Positions 1 to 5,497 of a stretch of DNA of 8,326 nucleotides are shown piece by piece (positions within the stretch are counted from its first letter, which is position 1; each line of letters starts with the position of its first letter). Source of the stretch: Janthinobacterium lividum (GTDB lineage: Bacteria > Pseudomonadota > Gammaproteobacteria > Steroidobacterales > Steroidobacteraceae); NCBI GenBank assembly GCA_943327025.2, contig CALPVO020000089.1, positions 1 to 8,326 of the forward strand, in the 5' to 3' direction. The notes under the pieces are model-generated. The model ran no database searches. It was not told the DNA's origin and worked only from the letters and a program-made list of their open reading frames with translations. The translations under genes were made by a program, and so were the position numbers.

Positions 1-197
1 TACCAGTCACCGGCGCCCGGGGTCTCGGAAAGGTTGTAATGACCCAGCATTTGGTAGCGCGCGCTGGCGAACGGTTCCTTCAACACCTCGGCGGTGACGG
101 CGTCCTGCGCCGGGCCGGCGTGGCTGGCTACAGCGAACAGCACGCAGGCGCCGAGGCCAACCCGAAGTGCGTGGAGTGGACGCAATGACCGGCTCAT
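1..197 (-). CDS. Secreted protein of unknown function, N-terminal 65 residues (cut by window edge)
   Basis: An open frame begins at ATG 195-197 and runs off the left edge without a stop. The product starts MSRSLRPLHALRVGLG, continues with a hydrophobic stretch (ACVLFAVASHA) and reaches a likely signal peptidase site near residue 27, so it is probably exported. The visible mature part includes the stretch VLKEPFASARYQMLGHYNL; I do not recognise a family. Its ATG overlaps the TGA of the upstream gene (ATGA, 194-197), which indicates translational coupling in one operon. The upstream GGGGTG is only a weak ribosome binding site, consistent with coupling. The function is unknown; the call rests on the signal peptide, the overlap and the uninterrupted frame. 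Confidence 0.7.
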   Translation of the reverse strand, partial: MSRSLRPLHALRVGLGACVLFAVASHAGPAQDAVTAEVLKEPFASARYQMLGHYNLSETPGAGDW

Positions 198-1075
198 CCG
201 CGCACCCCGGTAACGCTATTACGACCCACGGGTTTGGCATCTTCCACCCGGAACTCCATGATCACCATACGTTGCACCGTCTCGAACACGCTTTCTTCCG
301 GTTCAGGCTCCGCCGGCACCAGCGAGATTTCGAAGCGCACGTTTTTGGCGTTCATGCCGATGGGCCGGTACTGCAGCTTCGCGCCGGCCGGCACCATCAG
401 CACCGGCGACAACTTGCCGTTGTCCATCGAATACCGCAGCCGCGCGTCCATAGTGACGCGGGAATTGTGTGCCTCGAGGAAAATCCCCTGATCCGGATTG
501 CCCGGCTTGTCCACGAAATAGACCGTCAGGAAAATGCCGTCCCGGTTGGCGTGCGCCTTGCGGATTTTCCCCGCGGGCTGGGTAGGCTTTTTCGGTGTGG
601 CAGGCTGGGTGCCGGCCTGATGGGTGCGCGTCGGCTCGCCGGCCTGTTTCCGGATGGGCTTCACCTTCGGCACCACCACCCCCGCACGCGCTGCCGAGCC
701 GATCGACCACTCCACGTCACGGAACTCGGGGTCGTCGCCGCAGACGTTGCAGCCGCTCTCGCCCATCATCAGGCGACGGGTCCGGTCCAGCGCCGCTGCC
801 GAGGGCGCCATTTGGCAATAGCCCTTCGCGGCCGGACTACTCACCAATCCGGCCTGGCGCAGATACTCCAGGAAGCGGGAGCCGTACAGACGACGCTCCT
901 CGAGCGGACCGACCGGCTGGTTGTTGGAGACGTGGACGATGCCGGTATCCGGGTCGGGCACGAAGCAGTAGTAGACGCGTAGCTCGTCCGCCCACGCCGG
1001 CGATGCCGTCAGCAACAGGAGTGCCCCGGCGGCAAGGAGCGCCCGGCGCAACCGCTTCAAGCCGGACATCGGCAT
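194..1075 (-). CDS. Secreted hypothetical protein with four Cys, 293 aa
   Basis: The frame could open at 1117, but I choose ATG 1073-1075. A GGAGGA sits 5 nt upstream of it, and the protein then begins with a classic signal peptide (MPMSGLKRLRRALLAAGALL... AWA, cleavage near residue 29). ATG 1067-1069 is a second option. The mature N-terminal part carries Cys37, Cys87 and a CNVC pair (Cys109, Cys112), which may form disulfides in the periplasm. Residues about 133-175 are a Pro/Lys/Gln-rich linker, followed by a probably beta-rich C-terminal region (GIFLTVYFVDKP... VRFEISLVPAEPEPEESVF). The gene lies 57 nt after the 553-aa exported protein and overlaps the next gene by 4 nt, so all three probably form one transcription unit. 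I do not recognise the family. Confidence 0.75.
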   Translation of the reverse strand: MPMSGLKRLRRALLAAGALLLLTASPAWADELRVYYCFVPDPDTGIVHVSNNQPVGPLEERRLYGSRFLEYLRQAGLVSSPAAKGYCQMAPSAAALDRTRRLMMGESGCNVCGDDPEFRDVEWSIGSAARAGVVVPKVKPIRKQAGEPTRTHQAGTQPATPKKPTQPAGKIRKAHANRDGIFLTVYFVDKPGNPDQGIFLEAHNSRVTMDARLRYSMDNGKLSPVLMVPAGAKLQYRPIGMNAKNVRFEISLVPAEPEPEESVFETVQRMVIMEFRVEDAKPVGRNSVTGVRG

Positions 1076-1132
1076 CCCCCTCCTCCGTCTGTCCATTGGC
1101 GCGGTAGATTTGCGCATCGGTGACTCCGTCCG

Positions 1133-2794
1133 TTAATTCGCGCGGTGCGTCTGCGCATAACTGGCCGCGGTCGTGGCGGCCTGCACATGCGCCTGATAGC
1201 TGCGATCCGCATCCGCCGGGCTGTAGCCCTGCTTCAAGGCATTGAGATAGACGTTGTAGTACTCGTGCGCGGCCCCGCACATGGTGCGCAACTGCGTGTC
1301 GCCATCCTTCACCAGCGCCTCGGTGCGGTAGTTGCTGGCGGTCACCTTCGAACAGGCACCGCCATCGATTACGTTGGGCTTCGCTGCCGCCATGGCCTGG
1401 CCAGCAACGCCGGACAATCCATTGCCCATTCCGCCCCCGCCGCCCCCGCCATTCTTGGCTTCGAGGTAGGCCGCACCCACCTGCATCACGCCGTTCATCA
1501 CGGCCATGAAGGTGGCCGCGCGGCGCTCCTGCGCAGCGCGCTCCTCGGCGGCCGCGATGCGGGCCGCCTCTGCTTCCTGTTCGCGGCGGATGCGGGCCTC
1601 TTCGGCGCGACGGTCGATGTCCGCCTGGTAGAAGGCCGCCTGCGCCTGCATCGCCGCCACTCGCGAGGACGGGGCCGCAGCACGCGCACCGCCACCGGTC
1701 GAGGCCACGCGCGCCGCGCCCGCGGCTGCCGGGTCCGGTAGGTCGTCCGCGGCCATCGGCGGCTCGGTGGCGTCCAGGGACAGCTGGAACCGGCCCGTGG
1801 CACCAGGGGTACGGCTGCCGACCAGCAAGACGTAACTGCCGCCCGCGGCGATAACCTCCGACAGCTCTGCGGCGCCGCGTTGCGATTCCACTTCGCGAGA
1901 GACGCGCGCCGAGCCGCAGAGGCTGCCACGCGCCAACCGCACCAGCGGCTGGAACTCCTTGCTGCTGAGCGTAGCCTTCACCGCAGTGCCCGCGGCGGCG
2001 TTGAACGAATAGCAACGGTAAGGGCGGCCCTCGGCGTCCACTTCCGCATCTGCGGCAAGCTTGCCGGGGGCGCTGATGCCGAGCGAAAGCTCGGTGACGC
2101 GGGAAGGCCCGGCAATGACCTGCGGCGTGGGCGCGACCGAACCGGAGGGGCGTGCTAGGGCAACCGCAACCCCCGGTACCACCCGCGGCGCTGGCTCGAC
2201 GACCGGCATCGCCCAACGCGCGTAAGACGGCGCCGGCTTGGCCACCACCTCGCTTCCCGCCAGCTTTAAATCCACCCGCTCCACGAAACCGTCCGCCGCC
2301 ATTTGCCAGCGGTAGCCGCTCTTGCCCTTCAGGAACGCCACACTGCCATCGGCATTCGTAGAGCCCAGGTAACCCTTGGCCGCAGCAGCGACCGTCTTGC
2401 CCTCGCGGAGTTGCCCGGTGGCGGGGTCGCGCACGGTGACGGCGGTGCCCAACACCTTGCCGCTGCTCGGGTGAATCCACTCTTGCTGCAGTTCCTCGCC
2501 GGCCCGCACCCAGGAAAAACGCAGCGTATAGCCGCCGTCTCCGGATTTCAGTTCCTGCCCCGCAAGCTTGTCGAAAATGCCCCACGCAGACGCGGCGGAC
2601 GACGCCACAGCCGCCCCGGCAGGGCTTGCGGACGATGCGGGCGGGGCCACAGGCGACCCGGCAGGGCTTGCGGACGCGGCGGGCGCTGCGACTACGGCGA
2701 TGAACAACAGGGGCAGCAATGCCCGCAGCGGGCGAGAGCACCCCGAGCCACACGGGTGTTCTTGGGTAAACGAGCCAGAGCTTGCAATAGGCAT
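1133..2794 (-). CDS. Secreted multidomain protein with PPC-like domain and coiled coil, 553 aa
   Basis: The start is ATG 2792-2794 with AGGAG 6 nt upstream. The frame stays open further upstream, but that part lacks a signal peptide. Residues 1-43 are an export signal (hydrophobic LLPLLFIAVVAAPAASA). Residues 42-70 hold an Ala/Ser/Pro repeat of two 14-residue units (ASPAG...), visible in DNA as a 42-bp tandem repeat. Residues 71-185 form a Trp/Gly-rich, probably beta domain. Residues about 232-343 resemble the bacterial pre-peptidase C-terminal (PPC) domain (YRCYSFNAAAGTAV... GSYVLLVGSRTPGATGRFQLSLD). Residues 383-428 are a Glu/Arg/Ala coiled coil. A seven-Gly run at 449-455 follows, then a tail with Cys481 and Cys506. 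PPC domains occur in exported proteins and often mediate binding or folding; the role here is unknown. It is the first gene of the minus-strand operon. Confidence 0.8.
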   Translation of the reverse strand: MPIASSGSFTQEHPCGSGCSRPLRALLPLLFIAVVAAPAASASPAGSPVAPPASSASPAGAAVASSAASAWGIFDKLAGQELKSGDGGYTLRFSWVRAGEELQQEWIHPSSGKVLGTAVTVRDPATGQLREGKTVAAAAKGYLGSTNADGSVAFLKGKSGYRWQMAADGFVERVDLKLAGSEVVAKPAPSYARWAMPVVEPAPRVVPGVAVALARPSGSVAPTPQVIAGPSRVTELSLGISAPGKLAADAEVDAEGRPYRCYSFNAAAGTAVKATLSSKEFQPLVRLARGSLCGSARVSREVESQRGAAELSEVIAAGGSYVLLVGSRTPGATGRFQLSLDATEPPMAADDLPDPAAAGAARVASTGGGARAAAPSSRVAAMQAQAAFYQADIDRRAEEARIRREQEAEAARIAAAEERAAQERRAATFMAVMNGVMQVGAAYLEAKNGGGGGGGMGNGLSGVAGQAMAAAKPNVIDGGACSKVTASNYRTEALVKDGDTQLRTMCGAAHEYYNVYLNALKQGYSPADADRSYQAHVQAATTAASYAQTHRAN

Positions 2795-2821
2795 GAAACG
2801 CTCCTGATGGTCGGGCCGCTC

Positions 2822-2837
2822 GCATAGGCGGCTATGC
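2822..2837. promoter_or_regulatory. Perfect 6-bp inverted repeat in the operon leader
   Basis: GCATAG and CTATGC flank a 4-nt spacer (GCGG). It lies between the candidate promoter and the ribosome binding site of the 553-aa secreted protein, so it could be an operator or a 5' leader hairpin. No regulator can be named. Confidence 0.3.
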
Positions 2838-2847
2838 ATCACGAGCG

Positions 2848-2875
2848 AAAATACCCGAAAGCGATAGATTCGCAA
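2848..2875 (-). promoter_or_regulatory. Possible promoter of the minus-strand secreted-protein operon
   Basis: Read on the minus strand, TTGCGA (2870-2875) and TATTTT (2848-2853) are separated by 16 nt, 53 nt upstream of the 553-aa gene start. This is a weak match to a sigma-70 promoter in an AT-richer patch. It is the best candidate in the short gap between the operon and the duplicated antitoxin segment. Confidence 0.25.
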
Positions 2876-2895
2876 ACCATTCAAGTTGTCTGGAC

Positions 2896-3205
2896 GCTCG
2901 CCGCCATTGGCCCCGCGCCTAAAGCACGCTGAACAACACCTCTGTAGGCGCACGGTCCAAAATGCGCAGCAGGGCGCGTGCAGCGTCCATCCGCGCCTCG
3001 GCGGCGTCTTCCAACCGATGCTGCTCTATCTCTTCCTCGGTGGTCGCATCCACCTTGGCCTGGTCAATGCGACAAACGGGCTGCCGGGACGGTAGCTAGC
3101 GAGGTTCGGCGATACATCCTGCAAAAGGCACGCGTATGCGGAAAAACGCCGCGTCCGGCGCGCGGGAAGCGGAGAAATGGCGCAAACGCGCCACGATTGG
3201 CGGAT
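2896..3205. repeat. Degenerate left copy of a duplicated antitoxin segment
   Basis: This stretch matches 4656 to about 5098. It is nearly identical over the antitoxin gene, apart from a 126-bp deletion, and more diverged over the region upstream of that gene. The left breakpoint is sharp: both copies share GCTCGCCGCCATTGG from 2896 and 4656. Before that point one copy has the secreted-protein operon leader and the other has the DUF3800 3' tail. The right end merges into the first structured RNA. Confidence 0.75.
2919..3110 (-). pseudogene. Pseudogene of HigA/NadS-like XRE antitoxin, HTH deleted and start lost
   Basis: This is a broken copy of the gene at 4679-4993. The remaining frame reads PVCRIDQAKVDATTEEEIEQ onward to the shared C-terminus LDRAPTEVLFSVL. 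Compared with the intact copy, 126 bp (42 codons, matching 4742-4867) are missing in frame between GCGCG-containing borders. This removes essentially the whole helix-turn-helix (from DAARYARRVRQRFGMSQ to the NWEQGKRSPTGA segment). Where the intact gene begins, this copy has no ATG and has an in-frame TAG at 3096-3098. It cannot make a DNA-binding antitoxin. Confidence 0.85.
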
Positions 3206-3447
3206 GGTTCCCGGAGTTCTCTGCAGCGACAATTTCCATGTGCCGCGAGGAAGGAGCCACGCGGTGCAAACGTTGCAGAGCGGCCCTTGCGCCGGCTACG
3301 GCATAGCCATAAACTGCAACCGCGAGGCAGGTAAAGCCTAGACAAGTCGGGAAGCCAACGCAGGTATCCTAAGCGCGCTGTAAGCGCGTCGGCCCTAGGG
3401 TCTGCCACCTATTTGAACAATGGCTCCACAAGGGGCCATTGTTTTTT
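3182..3447 (+). ncRNA. Structured RNA copy A (DUF3800-associated type), no protein downstream
   Basis: This is about 266 nt, homologous over its full length to 3653-3920 and 5866-6131. Visible helices are GTTGCAG (3272-3278) with CTGCAAC (3314-3320), a CCGCG/CGCGG hairpin, GGCAG with CTGCC closing the 3' domain, and the hairpin CGCGC-TGTAA-GCGCG. The final terminator stem is CAATGGCTCC (3418-3427) with GGGGCCATTG (3432-3441), followed by six T. Substitutions between copies keep several helices paired, and no frame is conserved, so this looks like RNA rather than a gene for a protein. Unlike copies B and C, it is followed by REP palindromes and not by a DUF3800 gene. Some of its internal pairs are worse than in B and C, so it may be decaying or acting in trans. 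Confidence 0.75.
3416..3447 (+). terminator. Intrinsic terminator of RNA copy A
   Basis: CAATGGCTCC pairs with GGGGCCATTG (one G-T wobble) around an ACAA loop, followed directly by TTTTTT. The stem can extend by AA/TT. The conserved GTGG follows the T-run. Confidence 0.85.
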
Positions 3448-3469
3448 GTGGGCAAGAGTCGCGAACCCT

Positions 3470-3638
3470 GTGGGAAGCAACTTGCTGCCGACTCTTGCTG
3501 TAGGAGGCAGCTTGGTGCCGACAGTCGCGAGCAAGCTCGCTCCCACAAAGGACGCGAAGAGTCGCGAGCAAGCTCGCTCCTACAAGAGAGTGGTTCCAAC
3601 GTTAGCCACTCCCTTGTGGGAGGGAGCTTGCTCCCGAC
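3470..3638. repeat. Cluster of five REP-like palindromes
   Basis: Five units of about 23 bp have a GTGG or GTAG head, an imperfect palindrome centred on CTTG and a CCGAC/GCGAC tail. Plus orientation: 3470-3492, 3500-3522, 3616-3638. Minus orientation: 3524-3546, 3561-3583. Units two and three are an inverted pair separated by one base, as in BIME/REPIN arrangements. REPs with GTAG-type heads are known in Pseudomonas and Stenotrophomonas, where RAYT transposases are linked to their spread; no RAYT gene is present here. The cluster fills the whole gap between RNA copies A and B. Confidence 0.85.
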
Positions 3639-3652
3639 TTCTGCATTTCTGT

Positions 3653-3920
3653 GCAAACGCGCCACGAATGAGGGATGGTTCCCGGAGCCCTCTCCGGCGA
3701 CAATTTCCATGTGCCGCGAGGAAGGAGCCACGCGGTACAAACGTTGCAGAGCGGCACTTGCGTCATTGCGGAAGTAGCCATAAAATGTAACGGCGAGGCA
3801 GGTAAGGCCTGGAACCGGTCGGGACGCCAACGCAGGGGTCCTAAGCGCGCTGTAAGCGCGCCTACCCCAGGGGCTGCCACTTCTTCTTTTCAATGGCTCC
3901 GTTCGGAGCCATTGTTTTTT
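3653..3920 (+). ncRNA. Structured RNA copy B, leader of the first DUF3800 gene
   Basis: A full-length copy of 268 nt. Helices by position: CCGGAG with CTCCGG (hairpin near 3683-3698), CCGCG 3714-3718 with CGCGG 3731-3735, GTTGCA 3743-3748 with TGTAAC 3786-3791 (a G-T wobble where copy A has G-C), GGCAG 3797-3801 with CTGCC 3874-3878, CGCGC 3846-3850 with GCGCG 3856-3860, and the terminator 3891-3920. Published surveys describe candidate structured RNAs (the DUF3800-I to -XI motifs) located near DUF3800 genes. The position and size fit that class, but I cannot say which motif it is. The final T-run touches the GTG of the DUF3800 gene, so the RNA is either released alone or, after read-through, forms the mRNA leader. 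Confidence 0.8.
3891..3920 (+). terminator. Terminator between RNA copy B and DUF3800 gene 1
   Basis: A perfect 10-bp stem CAATGGCTCC/GGAGCCATTG with a GTTC loop and TTTTTT. The GTG start of the downstream gene begins at the next base (3921). The 3' arm contains CGGAG, the only Shine-Dalgarno-like sequence nearby, so the hairpin would hide it. Confidence 0.9.
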
Positions 3921-4583
3921 GTGGCGACAGAAGCCCACATCTTCCTCGACGAAAGCGGCGACACCGGGTGGGCGTTTGAGCTGCCGTATCCCCGTGGGGG
4001 TTCGAGTCGGTATCTGGTAATCGCTGCTTGTTCACTACCCGAACGGACGACGGCAAAGCCGGAACAATTGATTCGCCATCTGCACAAAAATCGGCAGTGG
4101 AGCAAAGCAACTGAAAGGAAGTGGAACCGGATGTCCCCCACCGCCCGGAGCGCGTTTGCCGCGTCTGCGGCGCACTTGATTAGAGATAACCCGGCCATTT
4201 CTCTTCGCGGAATCGTCGTCGACAAACGAGCGGTCGCCACCCACGTTCGGCACGACCCCAATAAGCTCTACAACTATATGGTTAAGCGCCTGCTACTAGC
4301 GGAGATGGCCCGACACGGGAGGGTGGAGTTCCGTCCGGACCTTCGCTCAATACCCGCCAACAGCGGCACCAGCCTCCACGACTATCTGCAGACAGAACTC
4401 TGGTTCGGTGTCGGTGCTCGAACGCGTCTAGAAACACGGCCTATCGACAGCCGCCACAGCCCCAACCTTCAGTTCGTGGATATGGTCTCCGGCGTCATCC
4501 ATTCCCACTTCGAGTTCGGCGAGGCGCGCAATTGGGCATTGCTGGAGCCCCACGTCCGGCTGGAGAAACTGAACTTCGAGTAA
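3921..4583 (+). CDS. DUF3800 domain protein, 220 aa (paralogue 1)
   Basis: The N-terminal motif HIFLDESGDTGW (residues 6-17; acidic Asp10, Glu11, Asp14) is the hallmark of DUF3800. Other conserved-looking parts are NKLYNYMVKRLLL (114-126), Asp140, Asp176-Ser177 and LQFVDMVSG (183-191, Asp187). In this family the spaced acidic residues are thought to build an RNase H-like active site; the activity and substrate are not established. I chose GTG 3921 because the motif must lie close to the N-terminus and no ATG precedes it; TTG 3912 is the alternative. The start lies directly after the terminator of RNA copy B, so expression needs read-through or another promoter. Residues 168-220 are identical to paralogue 2, while 51 of the first 167 differ. 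No signal peptide or membrane segment is seen. Confidence 0.9.
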   Translation: MATEAHIFLDESGDTGWAFELPYPRGGSSRYLVIAACSLPERTTAKPEQLIRHLHKNRQWSKATERKWNRMSPTARSAFAASAAHLIRDNPAISLRGIVVDKRAVATHVRHDPNKLYNYMVKRLLLAEMARHGRVEFRPDLRSIPANSGTSLHDYLQTELWFGVGARTRLETRPIDSRHSPNLQFVDMVSGVIHSHFEFGEARNWALLEPHVRLEKLNFE

Positions 4584-4662
4584 TGACGAGTCAAGGTATT
4601 CATGTGCAACGCCCAGCACGGGTGCCGACATAGAAAGGGCAGCGGCGGAAGGCTTGCTCGCC
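4584..4662. repeat. Conserved 3' tail of DUF3800 unit 1
   Basis: About 79 non-coding bases after the stop match 6795-6872 closely and end at the same GGCTTGCTCGCC. They contain GCACGGGTGC (a small hairpin) and GCGGCG (4642-4647) facing CGCCGC (4659-4664). The match stops abruptly: antitoxin-gene sequence follows here and the 3' half of the RNA follows in the other copy. This marks the right border of the repeated unit. Confidence 0.75.
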
Positions 4663-4678
4663 GCCATTGGCCCCGCGC

Positions 4679-4993
4679 CTAAAGCACGCTGAACAACACC
4701 TCTGTAGGTGCACGGTCCAGAATGCGCAGCAGGGCGCGTGCCGCACCGGTGGGGCTACGCTTGCCCTGCTCCCAGTTGCGCACCGTCACCAGCGAAACGT
4801 TGATGCGCCGCGCGAACTCCGACTGACTCATCCCAAAGCGCTGTCGTACACGACGCGCGTAGCGCGCAGCGTCCATCCGCGCCTCAGCGGCGTCTTCCAA
4901 CCGATGCTGCTCTATCTCTTCCTCGGTGGTCGCATCCACCTTGGCCTGGTCAATGCGACAAACGGGCTGCAGGGACGGTAACGAGCGAGCCAT
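4679..4993 (-). CDS. XRE-family HTH protein, HigA/NadS-like antitoxin (orphan), 104 aa
   Basis: The start is ATG 4991-4993, with GAGG 9 nt upstream; ATG 4997-4999 lies only 3 nt from it. The N-terminal part (IDQAKVDATTEEEIEQHRLED) and the HTH (RYARRVRQRFGMSQSEFARR, then SLVTVRNWEQGKRSPTGAAR) match the HigA/NadS type of antitoxin, which binds DNA and usually represses its own toxin operon. No HigB/RelE-like toxin gene adjoins it on the minus strand: downstream is the DUF3800 tail and upstream is a divergent RHH-ParE module. It is therefore an orphan, or its toxin was lost when the island was rearranged. A 7-bp inverted repeat at 5017-5036 could be its operator. A deleted copy lies at 2919-3110. 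Confidence 0.88.
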   Translation of the reverse strand: MARSLPSLQPVCRIDQAKVDATTEEEIEQHRLEDAAEARMDAARYARRVRQRFGMSQSEFARRINVSLVTVRNWEQGKRSPTGAARALLRILDRAPTEVLFSVL

Positions 4994-5016
4994 CGCCATA
5001 CGCCTCGGATACGTGG

Positions 5017-5036
5017 CGTGTTTGGACGAAAACACG
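5017..5036. promoter_or_regulatory. Inverted repeat, candidate operator of the XRE antitoxin
   Basis: CGTGTTT and AAACACG (perfect 7-bp arms) flank a 6-nt spacer, 24 nt upstream of the antitoxin start. XRE antitoxins commonly bind such repeats to control themselves. The repeat is not preserved in the corresponding region of the pseudogene copy. Confidence 0.45.
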
Positions 5037-5119
5037 ACGTCCCGCGCGCGGGTGGCAGAGAAATGGCGCGAACGCGGCAGGAATGGCGGCCGCGCCGGAG
5101 ACCGGCTTGGGTCTAAAGT

Positions 5120-5143
5120 CCAGCACCCTCCTCTACGTGCTGG
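5120..5143. promoter_or_regulatory. Inverted repeat in the divergent intergenic region
   Basis: CCAGCAC and GTGCTGG, 7-bp perfect arms with a 10-nt spacer, lie midway between the XRE and RHH antitoxin genes. It may be a hairpin or a second operator; nothing decides between these. Confidence 0.25.
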
Positions 5144-5161
5144 CTGGCGTGGAGCGTACTT

Positions 5162-5179
5162 ACGACGTATATACTTCGT
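5162..5179. promoter_or_regulatory. Near-perfect 18-bp palindrome over the RHH-toxin promoter
   Basis: ACGACGTATATACTTCGT equals its own reverse complement except at one symmetric pair of positions (5166 and 5175). The core GTATATAC is perfect. It contains TATACT (5170-5175), a good -10 candidate, 26 nt before the antitoxin start. RHH antitoxins repress their own operon by binding such palindromes. Confidence 0.6.
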
Positions 5180-5201
5180 TTGTACTAGCGCGGAGGCTCC
5201 C

Positions 5202-5474
5202 ATGGCAAAAGAAGCAATCTTCACGATGAAACTCGAACCCGAACTCCGCGCGGCCTTCGTGGCCGAAGCGGCCGCCATAGACCGGCCTGCCTCGCAGGTG
5301 CTCCGCGAACTGATGCGGGATTTCATTGCGCGACAACAATCCGCGCGCGAATACGACGATTTCCTGCGGGCCCGTGTCGCCCTGGGCCGCGAGCAAGTCG
5401 CCAACGGGGAAGTGTCACCGGCGGCCGAAGTCGAGGCACGCGCCGCCGCACGGCGGGCCGCGGCCGGTTCCTGA
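5202..5474 (+). CDS. RHH (CopG-like) antitoxin, 90 aa
   Basis: ATG 5202 has GGAGG 5 nt upstream. The N-terminal sequence AIFTMKLEPELRAAFVAEAA followed by SQVLRELMRDFI (about residues 5-45) has the ribbon-helix-helix pattern: a short beta strand for DNA contact and two helices for dimerisation. The remaining half (residues 46-90) is charged and Ala/Glu-rich, as expected of the toxin-binding tail, which is usually disordered until bound. The toxin gene follows after 23 nt, so the two form a type II toxin-antitoxin operon. Autoregulation through the palindrome at 5162-5179 is likely. The assignment to the RHH class is firm; a named subfamily cannot be given. Confidence 0.88.
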   Translation: MAKEAIFTMKLEPELRAAFVAEAAAIDRPASQVLRELMRDFIARQQSAREYDDFLRARVALGREQVANGEVSPAAEVEARAAARRAAAGS

Positions 5475-5497
5475 TACCCACGCTAGCGCGAGGGCAC

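Larger units (their letters stand above)
4656..5098. repeat. Right, intact copy of the duplicated antitoxin segment
   Basis: Counterpart of 2896-3205. It holds the intact XRE antitoxin gene and its upstream region. At 5066-5098 it also resembles the first 30 or so bases of the structured RNA before continuing into the RHH-toxin module. Confidence 0.7.

Noticed and set aside
167..982. Plus-strand 271-codon open frame opposite the 293-aa secreted protein
   Set aside because: His/Arg-rich product typical of the antisense of a GC-rich gene. The minus frame has signal peptide, ribosome site and operon context.
837..2825. Minus-strand 662-codon frame overlapping the two secreted-protein genes
   Set aside because: Arg/Gly/Cys-rich composition with no domain. 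It is the shifted frame of the 553-aa gene, whose signal peptide and PPC-like domain are clear.
3182..3447. Retron-like msr/msd or group II intron interpretation of the structured RNA
   Set aside because: There is no reverse transcriptase gene in the window, no domain V-like hairpin, and the partner protein is DUF3800.
3470..3638. Could the repeated GAGCAAGCTCGC-type palindromes be a CRISPR array?
   Set aside because: The units are internally palindromic, occur in both orientations and have irregular spacing from 1 to about 32 bases, which fits REP elements and not CRISPR repeats.
3675..3920. Frame open through RNA copy B and fused in frame to DUF3800 paralogue 1 (would give about 302 residues)
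   Set aside because: Copy C, with the same RNA upstream of paralogue 2, does not keep this frame open, and the 220-residue forms match each other exactly in length. The extension is chance.
3369..3938. Long minus-strand open frame across the REP cluster and RNA copy B, with similar ones across copies A and C
   Set aside because: The apparent protein similarity comes from the repeated RNA. The frame shifts between copies, there is no ribosome site, and the base substitutions follow RNA pairing.
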